Assembly (NCBI GenBank): GCA_026014615.1
Contig: JAOZHZ010000023.1
Location: 1-60,669 of the forward strand
DNA: 60,669 nucleotides
Source: Candidatus Bathyarchaeota archaeon
Lineage (GTDB): Archaea; Thermoproteota; Bathyarchaeia; Bathyarchaeales; Bathycorpusculaceae
Direction of reading: 5' to 3'
Below the pieces are notes generated by a model, which saw only the letters and a program-made list of their open reading frames with translations, made no database searches and was not told the origin of the DNA. The translations under genes were made by a program, and so were the position numbers. Positions 18,116 through 26,622 of the stretch are shown here, piece by piece (position 1 is the stretch's first letter; each line of letters starts with the position of its first letter).

Positions 18116-19294
18116 TTATTTTTGTTTCAGAAGCTGCACAAGCAGATCATGGTAGGATTTTGACAGTTTTTGCCAGATGTACTGCTGGCTTACCGTTTTC
18201 CCTTTTCGGGCTCTTTCCAAGAAGGGCTTAGGGTCTTCCAAATACGACATGATGCAGGCAAAATATTCTTCGCTTGTGTTCGCGATTGAAACGCAGTTGT
18301 TGGCGCTGTAGAGCACTTCAGGTATCGGAGTGGATATCACAGGTTTTTCCTGAGACAGGTACTCCCATACCTTCACGGGCGAAGCGTAGTAGGAAATGGG
18401 GTCTAACGGGTTTAAGGGACTCACGCACAAGTCAGATGCAGCCACGTATTTGGGCACTTCAGTGTGGGGAACAAAGCCGACTTGAATAACATTTTCTTCA
18501 AGCCCCAACTGCTTGATTCTATTGGTGATTTGGTTGAGATAGTTTGTGGTGAGTTTTCCACCGACGATAACAAACTTGATTCCTCGGTTGATTCGTTTCT
18601 TGGCTTTGTAGAGGGCTTCTAAAAAGTCACTCATGGACAGCCAGTACTCCACGTTCCCGACAAAACAGATGGAAAGGTCAGACTCGGCGATTCCAAGTTG
18701 CTGCCGTATTAACGCCCCATCTGTTTGGTAGTCCTCAAAAAAGTATTCTTCCACACCGTTGGGTATACGGTAAACGTTTTTTGAACCCGCCTGTTTAGCG
18801 TAATCCGCCAGCATGTAAGAGCACGCGATTGTGGAGTCGCAGTTTTTTATTACGGACTTCATCATCCGAGAAAAAGTGAGGCTTGCCAGACGTTTCGGAA
18901 TGAAGTCTGGAACATAATCAGTTGCGGCTATAGCGTAATGATCCACTAAGTCCACGATAGACAAAAGGTCTTTGGGAACTGTTTTGGAAACCAGAAAAGG
19001 CGGAAACAGGTTCGCGAAAACCACTGCGTCTATGTCGAACTTTGTTATTATTGCAGACGCGGATTTTGCGAATACGCCGCTGTTTGCCAGATAATATGTT
19101 GAAAGCGAGCTGGAGGGGATGTCACCAATGTTGAAGACTGTTGTGTTGCTTTTTCGGATGACGCGGTCGTGGATGGAAAAACGCATCACGTAGACCTCAT
19201 CGCCGAAGTCTCGGAACTGCTCAAAAATGTGATGCAACCTGCAAGGGTTTGGGTGACCTAAATAGTCACTTGGAGGCAAAACTAAAATTCGCAT
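18116..19294 (-). CDS. GT4-like glycosyltransferase
   Basis: A glycosyltransferase of about 392 residues with GT-B fold. The start is ATG 19294 (MRILVLPPSDYLGHP) after GTGGA; the longer frame from 19375 would overlap the upstream deacetylase and adds a non-homologous stretch. N-terminal domain features are LHHIFEQFRDFGDEVYVM and IVDLVDHYAIA. The donor domain carries ICFVGNVEYWLSMSDF, FVIVGGKL, VIQVGFVPHTEVPKYVAASDLCVSPLNP and KVWEYLSQEKPVISTPIPE. The last segment is the usual sugar-nucleotide loop. It lies head-to-tail with the next GT4 gene, consistent with stepwise assembly of one oligosaccharide. Confidence 0.83.
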   Translation of the reverse strand: MRILVLPPSDYLGHPNPCRLHHIFEQFRDFGDEVYVMRFSIHDRVIRKSNTTVFNIGDIPSSSLSTYYLANSGVFAKSASAIITKFDIDAVVFANLFPPFLVSKTVPKDLLSIVDLVDHYAIAATDYVPDFIPKRLASLTFSRMMKSVIKNCDSTIACSYMLADYAKQAGSKNVYRIPNGVEEYFFEDYQTDGALIRQQLGIAESDLSICFVGNVEYWLSMSDFLEALYKAKKRINRGIKFVIVGGKLTTNYLNQITNRIKQLGLEENVIQVGFVPHTEVPKYVAASDLCVSPLNPLDPISYYASPVKVWEYLSQEKPVISTPIPEVLYSANNCVSIANTSEEYFACIMSYLEDPKPFLERARKGKTVSQQYIWQKLSKSYHDLLVQLLKQK

Positions 19295-19353
19295 AAACTT
19301 CCACTCAAAAGGCAATTGAAATAAAATTTTGCCAGAAAACTTAGCATCGGGGG

Positions 19354-20709
19354 CTATTCGTTCATGAGGGTGCACACTCTTGACGGCACCGTTATTGTCG
19401 CTTGAGGGTCGTAGGTTATGGCGTTCACTAGTTCCTCGTATAATTCTGTGTTGCCTTTGACGATTTCGTAGTCAGGATGCACCAGAAACATGCATACACC
19501 GCCCAAGTCGCGTATTACGCTTGCCATGATAGCCCACGTCTTCAAAACTTGATCTGGAGACAAACCTAGAACATGCAGAAGTTGATGGTCTTGCGGCAAG
19601 GTAAGAGGGATTTCGGTTAAGCCGTCAAAAGTTAACGGAAAAACGGTGCCGACGCCGTGAGGTTTCATTGTGTAGGGGTGTTTAGGGTCCCACGAAGGAA
19701 TTGAAGTGTCATATTTGTAGCCCGCTTCTGAAAGAGCCTGCATAAGAGTTGGGCTATGCTGCAATATGGGCGCTCTGAATCCTTCAACAGGTTGCTGTAT
19801 GATTTTTCCCAAAGTTTGCCTTACATCAGAAACTCTTTGGACAAGTTTGTCCTTGGATAAATGCGCCAGTTTTCCATCGTGCTTAGTGTCGTGTGAACCT
19901 ACTTCACCTTGGTTAGCGAGTTCCCTGATTACATCATCGTCCAGTTTGTACCGTTTCGAAGACACATACCAAGCTGAACGAACATCATACTTTTCCTCTA
20001 CCTTCTTAATCACACTGGCGCGTTGCAGTCCTTGAGAAGATTCAATATCATGCGTTAAAATGCAAACATAATTTTCTGAAAAAACAGGCTTTTTCTCCAT
20101 TACCTTATCAGAAGCTTCTTCTATCGCATTCACAAGCATAAACCGAAGAGCATCCATGGGAAGTTTATCGCAAAGAGACAGGTTTTGTGGTCCCTTATCG
20201 CATTTCATAAAGAAATCGCGGACTCTCTGGGGTGCCAAACCGTACGGTATGGGTAATTCAGTGAACAATTTATGGAGTTTTGACTGCTTCGGAGTCAAAG
20301 TCTCGTCCATCAGCGAGTTAAACTCTTGGACGACATCAACCTTTAAGACAACTATGTCTTCTTTAGGCTCCATATTTGTTGAGGTATCATCATCGAAGGT
20401 TGAGGTTTCAGGCATGTCAAAGCAATACCGCGTTTTAGGCGTAATTGACAGCGCCGTATGCTCTGTTGCAGCTACGAAGATTAAATTGCCAGGCTTCATC
20501 ACATAATCTAAACGGGATTTTTTTGCCCAAGATTTAAAACTTAAAGAATCCGAAGGAATAACAACCGAACTTTTACTTTCGGCAATTTTTTCGTTATAAA
20601 CGATGGAGACTTCAGCGTTCTCGGGCGCTGTGAACGTTACGTTCAAAGGTGACAAGAGTTCCCTGATAACCATTGCCTCTGGAGGCGGAGCATTAATTGA
20701 TAGGTTCAC
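19354..20709 (-). CDS. Polysaccharide deacetylase-like protein with long N-terminal domain
   Basis: A 451-residue protein starting at GTG 20709 (GGTG six bases upstream). The C-terminal ~240 residues are a NodB-type domain: motif 1 LTHDIES (218-224, Asp pair), motif 2 GSHDTKHDG (271-279, metal-binding His pair), motif 3 GFRAP (310-314). The N-terminal ~200 residues are mixed alpha/beta without recognised motifs (VSIVYNEK, FVAATEH, VVLKVDVVQEF) and resemble the N-terminal part of archaeal proteins often labelled polysaccharide deacetylase. No signal peptide is visible, so it would act in the cytoplasm or at the inner face. Placed inside the glycan operon, it may de-N-acetylate a lipid-linked intermediate. 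Confidence 0.8.
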   Translation of the reverse strand: MNLSINAPPPEAMVIRELLSPLNVTFTAPENAEVSIVYNEKIAESKSSVVIPSDSLSFKSWAKKSRLDYVMKPGNLIFVAATEHTALSITPKTRYCFDMPETSTFDDDTSTNMEPKEDIVVLKVDVVQEFNSLMDETLTPKQSKLHKLFTELPIPYGLAPQRVRDFFMKCDKGPQNLSLCDKLPMDALRFMLVNAIEEASDKVMEKKPVFSENYVCILTHDIESSQGLQRASVIKKVEEKYDVRSAWYVSSKRYKLDDDVIRELANQGEVGSHDTKHDGKLAHLSKDKLVQRVSDVRQTLGKIIQQPVEGFRAPILQHSPTLMQALSEAGYKYDTSIPSWDPKHPYTMKPHGVGTVFPLTFDGLTEIPLTLPQDHQLLHVLGLSPDQVLKTWAIMASVIRDLGGVCMFLVHPDYEIVKGNTELYEELVNAITYDPQATITVPSRVCTLMNE

Positions 20710-20762
20710 TTAAAACACCAAAAGAAGCCGAAACTGTATGAATAGTAGGAACTTCTAAAATT

Positions 20763-21515
20763 TTATTTTCGTACACCGGTTTTCAGATAAAAAAGTGGAC
20801 CGACAATTTGCCACCAATCATGGAAGGGAGAAATGTTTGAGTAGCCACCTTTGTGTCTGAAGGGGTAAACTTTGGAAACAGGCACTTCTTTTGTCCTGTA
20901 ACCTAAAGTCAAAGCCTTATAATGAATATAGTATTCTAATTCGTATCCGTCAAGCCAGCTTTGACTTATATCGATTTTCTGGTCATTAAACAAGCTTAAT
21001 TTATACGCTCTAAACCCGTTCGTGACATCCGTGCATTTAGATTTCGTAAGCAGGGTCCACACAAACGGATAAAGTCGACTGAACATACCCCGTAGAAAAG
21101 GGTTCTTCACACACTTGCCACCGTTTAGAAACCTTGACCCCTGCACGTAATCAAACTTATCCCTAAGAATCGGCATTAAAAGCCTGTTGATTTCGCTTGG
21201 CTGGTCTTTGTCGTTTCCAGCCATAATCACGGCGACATCGTATTTTTGTCTAATGGCGTATTCGATGCCGTCCCTGATAGCGGAGCCTATACCTCTTCTA
21301 TCGTGCCTGCTTATTACACTCACTGGAATTGGGACTTTTAAAGAAACGTTTTCTAGTTGGTCAAGTTCTCTGTTCGTTGCGCGGTCAATTACGACACATA
21401 TCTCGTTAACAGATTTCTCCTTGAAGTTTGATAGAACACATAGAAGTTGCCGAGTGTTATTGCAGCAAGGAATTATCGCGATCATTTTAGAATCATCAGA
21501 GAAACTTGACTTCAA
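20763..21515 (-). CDS. GT2 family glycosyltransferase, DPM1-like
   Basis: A 250-residue GT-A enzyme. It has the opening strand MIAIIPCCNNTRQL, the donor-binding strand ICVVIDRA, an Asp-rich metal site in VIMAGNDKDQP, the segment GSRFLNGGK typical of dolichyl-phosphate hexose synthases, and an acceptor region NGFRAYKLSLF. The enzyme may load a sugar onto a polyprenyl phosphate, which would suit the GT-C protein at 11881. The start is TTG 21515, preceded by AGGAG nine bases upstream within the end of the acetyltransferase gene; the next ATG (21485) has no ribosome-binding site. Gap to the upstream gene is three bases, so they are likely translationally coupled. Confidence 0.82.
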   Translation of the reverse strand: MKSSFSDDSKMIAIIPCCNNTRQLLCVLSNFKEKSVNEICVVIDRATNRELDQLENVSLKVPIPVSVISRHDRRGIGSAIRDGIEYAIRQKYDVAVIMAGNDKDQPSEINRLLMPILRDKFDYVQGSRFLNGGKCVKNPFLRGMFSRLYPFVWTLLTKSKCTDVTNGFRAYKLSLFNDQKIDISQSWLDGYELEYYIHYKALTLGYRTKEVPVSKVYPFRHKGGYSNISPFHDWWQIVGPLFYLKTGVRK

Positions 21516-21518
21516 TCG

Positions 21519-21980
21519 TTATAATCTCCTGATAATTCGCGCAGGGTTTCCAGCAACTAAGGTCCTGTGGGGGACATCTTTGGTAACAACCGAACCCGCC
21601 CCAACCATAGCTTCTTCTCCGATGGTAACTCCGGGGATTATGACGCTGTTTGCGCCGATGGACGCGCCTTTCTTAACGGTTGTTGGTAAAAGTTGCCATT
21701 CGCCTTGTGCTCGGGGATGCTTGTCGTTGGTGAATGCAACGTTTGGTCCGATAAACACGTTATCCTCAATTGTTACGCCTGTAGGAATGAAAACGAACGG
21801 TCTAACTTTGCAGTTGTCGCCGATAACTACGCCTTCTTCGATGTAAACGTAAGAGTCGATTTTGCTGTTTTTTCCCACTTTACACTTGAAAAGGTTAACT
21901 TGGTCAAAGATTTTAGTTCCTTCGCCTATGTGGGCGCCAGAAATCATGGCATATTTGGGTTCTTTTTGGGGGTTCGGCAT
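21519..21980 (-). CDS. wbpD: Hexapeptide-repeat N-acetyltransferase, WbpD/WlbB-like
   Basis: A 153-residue left-handed beta-helix acetyltransferase. Turns such as [38 protein letters not shown] and [20 protein letters not shown] repeat the hexapeptide pattern, and the closing [14 protein letters not shown] is typical. FTNDKHPRA matches the active-site region of WbpD-type enzymes, which acetylate the 3-amino group of UDP-GlcNAc3NA. Context strengthens this: the next two genes upstream are the oxidoreductase and aminotransferase of the same pathway, in the order wbpE-wbpB-wbpD. The start is ATG 21980, four bases after the TAA of the oxidoreductase gene. Confidence 0.85.
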   Translation of the reverse strand: MPNPQKEPKYAMISGAHIGEGTKIFDQVNLFKCKVGKNSKIDSYVYIEEGVVIGDNCKVRPFVFIPTGVTIEDNVFIGPNVAFTNDKHPRAQGEWQLLPTTVKKGASIGANSVIIPGVTIGEEAMVGAGSVVTKDVPHRTLVAGNPARIIRRL

Positions 21981-21983
21981 TGA

Positions 21984-22970
21984 TTAGTCCACTTGCTCCG
22001 TTCGGCCGTTTTCCATGGCTTTACGGGTAAGCTCTAAAAGTTTCACTACATTAGCGCCGACCAAACCATTATTTTTGTTCAAGAAGGTGTCACATGATGC
22101 ACGACCCTCTCGGATACAACGGACAAAATGGGACAACTCTGAGTTCATGGTGTTGCTTCGCTCCACGGGCACATCAAAATAGTGGTCGTTTTCAAACGCC
22201 GTTAGCTTTTGACTCATGCAGTCAATCTTTGCGAACCTGTCAGAACCCATAATCTGTACTTCCCTAACTTTATCAGGATGCAGCCAACTAACTTCGATGT
22301 GCGCCATCATATTACTTTTAAATTCGCTAGTGATGTGCGCAGTTTCTTCATTTTGACCCTTCCTGTGGGCTTTAGCTACACACGTCACTTTGTGAGGCCA
22401 ATCGTTAGTTAAAAAATTGAGGATGTCAAACGGGTGCGACACCAAGTCGGTGATTATGTCTCTACCGTTCATAAGAGGCATAAGTGCAGTCCACGTTAAC
22501 TTCATCCAGTAAAGGTCGCCAAACCAACCGTTTTCAATTAAACTCTTGGCTTTCTCTATGGCAGCGTCAAACCTGAAAATGTGACCCACTGACAGAACCA
22601 GATTTTTTTCATGCGCTAAATCCACCAGTTTTATGGCTTCAAGAGAATTCAAGGTCATAGGTTTTTCCACTGTTACATGCTTACCGCTGTTAAGTGCATC
22701 TCGACAGATGTTAAAGTGGGTCACGCTGGGGGTGCAAATGTGAACCGCATCTACGTCAGAATGTTTAAACAGTTCCTCAGGCGTTTTTGCCAAATAAGGC
22801 ACGCCGTATTTTTCTTTGCAGAAGGCCAAGTTGTCCTCGAAAACGTCACAAACCCCTATCAGGTTAACGTTTGGCTCTGTTTTACCCATTAAAGCGTACT
22901 CTGAGGCAATTTTTTTACCCCAGTAACCAACACCTATAACGGCAACATTCATTTCTTCCAATCTTTTCAA
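21984..22970 (-). CDS. wbpB: Gfo/Idh/MocA-family oxidoreductase, WbpB/WlbA-like
   Basis: A 328-residue NAD-dependent sugar oxidoreductase. It has the Rossmann motif VIGVGYWGKK (about 11-20), the family strand HICTPSVTHF and the catalytic lysine in VEKPM (K103); the C-terminal alpha/beta substrate domain includes SHPFDILNFL. In the WbpB/WlbA group the enzyme oxidises C3 of UDP-GlcNAcA before transamination. The start is uncertain: TTG 22970 is too close to AAAGGAG, TTG 22961 has better spacing and ATG 22952 keeps the full Rossmann strand. Stop-to-start distance to the acetyltransferase is four bases. The pairing with a DegT aminotransferase is the main reason for the pathway call. Confidence 0.85.
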   Translation of the reverse strand: MKRLEEMNVAVIGVGYWGKKIASEYALMGKTEPNVNLIGVCDVFEDNLAFCKEKYGVPYLAKTPEELFKHSDVDAVHICTPSVTHFNICRDALNSGKHVTVEKPMTLNSLEAIKLVDLAHEKNLVLSVGHIFRFDAAIEKAKSLIENGWFGDLYWMKLTWTALMPLMNGRDIITDLVSHPFDILNFLTNDWPHKVTCVAKAHRKGQNEETAHITSEFKSNMMAHIEVSWLHPDKVREVQIMGSDRFAKIDCMSQKLTAFENDHYFDVPVERSNTMNSELSHFVRCIREGRASCDTFLNKNNGLVGANVVKLLELTRKAMENGRTEQVD

Positions 22971-22985
22971 ACTCCTTTCCCGATC

Positions 22986-24092
22986 TTAAGTTAAAGTTTG
23001 AGAGCAAAACTCGTGAATACCCTGAGACACCTGTTCAATTTGTGACGGTTCCAGTTCAGGGTACATTGGCAAGCTTAGAACTTTTTTGGAGACCCCTTCG
23101 CTGTTAGGAAAATCTCCTTCTTTGTAGCCATAAAGCTGCCTGTAAATTGGCTGCAGGTGAATAGGGATAGGGTAATGAATTCCACATTGGATGCCCTTGC
23201 CCTCAAGGTAAGCTTTCAAGGTATCCCTGCGTTTTGACTTAATCGCATAAAGGTGATACACAGGGGACAACTCGGCGGTTTCACTTGGCGGCAACTCAAC
23301 CTCGTCTAAGTCGCTCAACAGTTTGTTGTATAATCTTGCTGCTGCTCTGCGTTTATTGTTCCAGTCTTCAAGCTTTCGGAGTTGGACGCGGCCTATCGCG
23401 GCGTTTACGCTGTTGAGACGCGCGGTTACACCAATCAGGTCATGTTCGTAGTGGGATATTCTTCCGCAGTCACGTAGTTTGGCTATGTGGTTAGCGACCT
23501 CTTCGTTGTTCGTAACTGCCATGCCGCCGTCGCCTCCGACCGTCATGTTCTTTGCAGAATAGAATGAGAAGCAACCCACCGAACCAAAGCTTCCAACTTT
23601 ACGGTTGCCGTATTTAGCGCCGTGCGCCTGACAGCAATCCTCAACGACGACGCGTTTGCCGTCTTCCGCTAAATCCATTATAGAATCTAAATCAGCGGGG
23701 TAACCGTAAAGGTGGACAGGCATTAACGCTTTAACTTCGTTGGACAAAACCTGCTTGGCGTATTGAGGGTCGATGTTGCAGTTCTTCGGGTTCACATCTG
23801 CAAAAACAGGGGTTGAGCCTGCACAGTAAATAGAGTTCGCTGTGGCTATAAACGAGAAAGGCGTTGTCACAACCTTGTCTTTGCAGTTTACGCCAAGCGC
23901 CTGCAATGCAAGTTGCAGAGCGAACGTTCCTGAACTGGTCGAGACCGCATGTTTCACGCCGCAAAACTGAGCGAATTCTTCTTCAAACTTGAAAACACTT
24001 TCACCCATCACGAATTTCTCGTTTTGCAACGCCTCAACCGCTGCACTCTTCATCTCTTCGTCAAAAACTGGTTTCGCTAAAGGAATCCTCAT
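22986..24092 (-). CDS. wbpE: DegT/DnrJ/EryC1 (WbpE-like) sugar aminotransferase
   Basis: A 368-residue PLP-dependent nucleotide-sugar aminotransferase. It has the family start IPLAKPVFDEEM, the phosphate-binding SSGTFALQLAL, DCCQAHGA, the PLP-binding lysine K181 in FYSAKNMTVGGDGG, and the C-terminal KGIQCGIHYPIPIHLQP. In the WbpE role it transfers an amino group from glutamate to C3 of UDP-3-keto-GlcNAcA. It is the most upstream gene of the minus-strand cluster, so the operon promoter should lie in the non-coding stretch to its right. ATG 24092 has GAGG about ten bases upstream. Confidence 0.88.
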   Translation of the reverse strand: MRIPLAKPVFDEEMKSAAVEALQNEKFVMGESVFKFEEEFAQFCGVKHAVSTSSGTFALQLALQALGVNCKDKVVTTPFSFIATANSIYCAGSTPVFADVNPKNCNIDPQYAKQVLSNEVKALMPVHLYGYPADLDSIMDLAEDGKRVVVEDCCQAHGAKYGNRKVGSFGSVGCFSFYSAKNMTVGGDGGMAVTNNEEVANHIAKLRDCGRISHYEHDLIGVTARLNSVNAAIGRVQLRKLEDWNNKRRAAARLYNKLLSDLDEVELPPSETAELSPVYHLYAIKSKRRDTLKAYLEGKGIQCGIHYPIPIHLQPIYRQLYGYKEGDFPNSEGVSKKVLSLPMYPELEPSQIEQVSQGIHEFCSQTLT

Positions 24093-24727
24093 GCTCGTAA
24101 AACCTCATACCCATAAAAGCTGCGCGGTCACCGCCTACATGGAACCCCGATTGGGGAAAGGACCGTGCTAATTTGAACAAGTTCACCTGGAATGTTTCTG
24201 CGGCTATCGGACGGTTAGGCTTTGATGGCAGCCCGCCTCCGCCGCCCTTCAAATGCAGCGGAGATTCACCTGATTACCTGCGACTTTGATGAATCCGTCT
24301 TGGCTGCTTTCATTTTTGTACGGTGATCATGTTCGGCTGAATTTTCCCCATTCCCCGATTGCAGGTCAGGAGAAGAAAAAGTGAGTTGGCGGGGTTGTGT
24401 TGTTTGAGGAGTTTGTGGTAACTGGGCGTTTGGTTTTTGTTTGACTCCAACAAACGTTCTGCGTTCTATGAAAAGCAGTCCATAGTCGCGATAAGCGATT
24501 TTCTCTGCTTGATCCTGTCCCCAAGGTTATCTCAAAGGTCCCGCATTAATTGCTAAATTCAGCAAGGAACACTTTTTCTTTTTTACCAGTTACCACTAAG
24601 AAAAATCCCTCCTTGACAGGAGTGGAAAAAAATAAACCCAAAAAGGTAACCGTTAGATAATCAGCAAATAATAACCTCTCAGAGCAGATTCATAAGCATG
24701 TGTGACTACAGATGTGTGACAACAAGT

Positions 24728-24742
24728 GGCAAGGCGCTTGCC
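24728..24742. other. Perfect stem-loop GGCAAG-gcg-CTTGCC
   Basis: Six-bp stem with a three-base loop in the non-coding region upstream of the methyltransferase gene. Function unknown; it is not followed by a T run, so a terminator is unlikely. Confidence 0.4.
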
Positions 24743-24857
24743 TGTGCGGATAGGGTAAAGAACTTCAAGCTAAAAGCAGTGTCAACGCAACACTACCGCT
24801 AACGGAGCCAACGCTTGAATTTCGGGTTTGACACCTCGAGTTTTCACTCAGCGTAAC

Positions 24858-24882
24858 AACTGAGCCTAACTGAGCCTAACTG
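24858..24882. repeat. Short tandem repeat of AACTGAGCCT (2.5 units)
   Basis: Two full 10-bp units followed by AACTG, about 120 bp upstream of the methyltransferase start. It may be simple slippage, or repeated sites for a regulator. Confidence 0.6.
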
Positions 24883-25001
24883 TTCCATCTGGCAGAAGAC
24901 AAGACATCAACTTGAAAGCAAGCTTAAATCCACAATCCACAGCCACGGGATACCAAAAGAGTAAAACACACAAGTACTCCAATAGTAGAAAGGAACCCAA
25001 C

Positions 25002-25892
25002 ATGCCCCCCACCCAACACAAAATCGTTATCGGCCACAGCCAGCGTATGCCCGAAATCGTAGACAGCAGCGTTCATTTGATGGTAACTTCGCCGCCGTAT
25101 CCCATGATTCAGATGTGGGACAAGCAGTTCTGCCAGTTAGACCCAAAAATCGCCGCGCTCTGGCAAAAATTAGAGAAGGAACCGCAGGAAGAAATAGTCA
25201 CCCAAATTTATGATGCCATGCACGAAAACTTGTCGCGGGTTTGGGCAGAAACGTATCGCGTTTTGGTTGAAGGGGGTTTAGCCTGCGTAAACATTGGTGA
25301 TGCGACGCGGTCAGTGAACGGCAGGTTCCGAGTGTTCTGCAACCACAGCCGAATCATCGAACACTGCGAAAAGCTCGGCTTCACCACGCTACCTTATATC
25401 CTGTGGAAAAAACCCACCACGAAACCCACCTACAAGGGCAAAGGCGCGTTTCTGGGCTCAGGCTTTCTGCCACCCAACGCCTACGTAACCTTAGACTGCG
25501 AGTTCATCCTGATTTTCCGCAAAGGCAAACTCCGTAGCTTCCCACCCAAAGACCCCACCCGCTACGCCAGCCAGTTGACGAAGCAGCAGCGGGATGAATG
25601 GTTTAGCCAAATCTGGCAGGTCACAGGCACACGACAGACTGTGGATGAGTTGGAGCGCCGAACAGGGGCGTTTCCTGACGAAATTGTGGAGCGCCTCATT
25701 AGGATGTTCAGCGTCAAAGGAGACACTGTACTGGACCCATTCGTGGGTTCAGGAACAACCACTAAAATAGCCATTCAAAACGAGAGAAACAGTGTCGGAT
25801 ACGAAAAAGACGAGAAACTGCTTTCAATTATAAACAGAAAAACAGCCCAAGGCAACTCTAGAAAGGGTGCTGTGGAAATAATCAATCGCTAA
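25002..25892 (+). CDS. Beta-class amino-DNA methyltransferase (N4-cytosine or N6-adenine)
   Basis: A 296-residue SAM-dependent DNA methyltransferase. The catalytic motif IV is TSPPY (about 29-33) and precedes motif I, DPFVGSGTT (about 246-254), the beta-class order. TSPPY, with Ser first, is most common in N4-cytosine enzymes, but N6-adenine is not excluded. The region between (CEKLGF, LWKKPTTKPTYKGKG) is the probable target-recognition part. The start is ATG 25002 with GAAAGGA seven bases upstream; the longer frame from TTG 24912 has no ribosome-binding site. It is followed after 85 bases by a PD-(D/E)XK-like gene, so it may be the modification half of a small restriction-modification pair. 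A solitary epigenetic methyltransferase is the alternative. Confidence 0.88.
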   Translation: MPPTQHKIVIGHSQRMPEIVDSSVHLMVTSPPYPMIQMWDKQFCQLDPKIAALWQKLEKEPQEEIVTQIYDAMHENLSRVWAETYRVLVEGGLACVNIGDATRSVNGRFRVFCNHSRIIEHCEKLGFTTLPYILWKKPTTKPTYKGKGAFLGSGFLPPNAYVTLDCEFILIFRKGKLRSFPPKDPTRYASQLTKQQRDEWFSQIWQVTGTRQTVDELERRTGAFPDEIVERLIRMFSVKGDTVLDPFVGSGTTTKIAIQNERNSVGYEKDEKLLSIINRKTAQGNSRKGAVEIINR

Positions 25893-25977
25893 ATATCTCA
25901 AAGTAAGGTTGAAATAATATCCTTTGTTTATTGGTTGACTTGTTTATGTACCCTGCCAAAGTAAAAAGAGTGTATAT

Positions 25978-26301
25978 TTGTTGGGTAAACGAGATTTAGC
26001 TGACCATCGCCCGTTCGGGTTTGGGAATACTTCCAGAAGGTTCCCCCAATATATAACCAAACGGGAGAAGGGCAAAGTCGCTAAAGACCGTTTCGCGTTT
26101 GAACAAGCCATGCAGGGCAACGACTGTACGAAAATCCGTAAAGGCGGCGATTTCATTGTGCAGAAACGGGATTTTTTCGGAAACAAAATCGGCAACCCGA
26201 TGGTTTACGATGTGAAAACGGGTAACGCTAAAGTAACGGCTGAACAGGAAAAAAGAAAGCGCCAACTGGGGCGAGACCGCCACAAAATCGTTAGATACTA
26301 A
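25978..26301 (+). CDS. Small basic protein with a PD-(D/E)XK-like nuclease core
   Basis: A 107-residue basic protein with no named family that I recognise. The pattern is that of a PD-(D/E)XK nuclease: an alpha helix with Glu (KREKGKVAKDRFAFEQA, 28-44), then GGD (56-58) on a beta strand, a hairpin, and DVKTG (78-82) supplying the second acid and the lysine, followed by a Gln-containing helix (VTAEQEKRKR). This is the layout of archaeal Holliday-junction resolvases and many small restriction enzymes. The start is TTG 25978 or 25981; no ATG is in frame, so N-terminal loss is possible. It lies directly after a DNA methyltransferase on the same strand. Nuclease activity is inferred, not demonstrated. 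Confidence 0.6.
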   Translation: MLGKRDLADHRPFGFGNTSRRFPQYITKREKGKVAKDRFAFEQAMQGNDCTKIRKGGDFIVQKRDFFGNKIGNPMVYDVKTGNAKVTAEQEKRKRQLGRDRHKIVRY

Positions 26302-26377
26302 TAAAGAACCACGAAATGCCGCCTTTTCCGCAAGTTGTGCGAATGGGCTATAAGCCGCGGTGTACGTATCGTTGGAA

Positions 26378-26572
26378 ATGGAACCTAATCAGCAGAGGAG
26401 CCAAATCAAGCAGGGCATCCGCGTACAAATCGTTTTGAAGCAGAACCAGCGAAACGGTAAGTTAACCGAGGGCACCGTCAGGGATATCCTTACCAGCAGC
26501 TCAACCCACCCCCACGGCATCAAGGTACGACTGACAGATGGCAAAGTCGGTAGAGTACAAGCAATATTGTAA
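26378..26572 (+). CDS. ywbE: YwbE family protein (DUF2196)
   Basis: A 64-residue protein matching the YwbE/DUF2196 family over its whole length: KQGIRVQIVLKQNQR, GKLTEGTVRDILTSSS, THPHGIKVRLTDG, KVGRVQAIL. The conserved THPHGIKVRL is diagnostic. It folds as a small beta barrel; its role is not established, although it occurs in bacteria and archaea. ATG 26378 gives the usual family length; GTG 26360 would add six residues. It follows the nuclease-like gene by 76 bases on the same strand. Confidence 0.88.
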   Translation: MEPNQQRSQIKQGIRVQIVLKQNQRNGKLTEGTVRDILTSSSTHPHGIKVRLTDGKVGRVQAIL

Positions 26573-26622
26573 CAGCTCCGCTGGGTCACCCGCTTAATTA
26601 TTCTTTTAGAGTTAGAAGTGGT

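Larger units (their letters stand above)
24093..25001. other. 900-bp non-coding region, GC-rich hairpin-forming near the operon start
   Basis: No convincing gene. The part at 24120-24290 is GC-richer than its surroundings and can form short stems (for example GCGGT/ACCGC and CCCC/GGGG on the plus strand). It could be a leader RNA of the minus-strand polysaccharide operon or an unannotated small RNA, but it matches no riboswitch, tRNA, SRP or RNase P pattern that I can recognise. Further right are a stem-loop (24728-24742) and a short direct repeat (24858-24882). The last 90 bases are an open in-frame extension of the methyltransferase gene without protein-like character. Confidence 0.4.

Noticed and set aside
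24061..24252. 63-codon minus-strand frame over the start of the aminotransferase gene
   Set aside because: Out of frame with the aminotransferase and overlapping it; no ribosome-binding site, but the region stays noted as foldable.
24093..24300. SRP RNA, RNase P RNA or tRNA in the GC-rich gap
   Set aside because: The conserved GGAA/AGCAGC elements of SRP RNA, the RNase P core and any T-loop with acceptor pairing were looked for and not found.
25996..26283. 95-codon minus-strand frame antisense to the PD-(D/E)XK-like gene
   Set aside because: Shadow frame; the plus-strand protein has the ordered catalytic motif and follows the methyltransferase.
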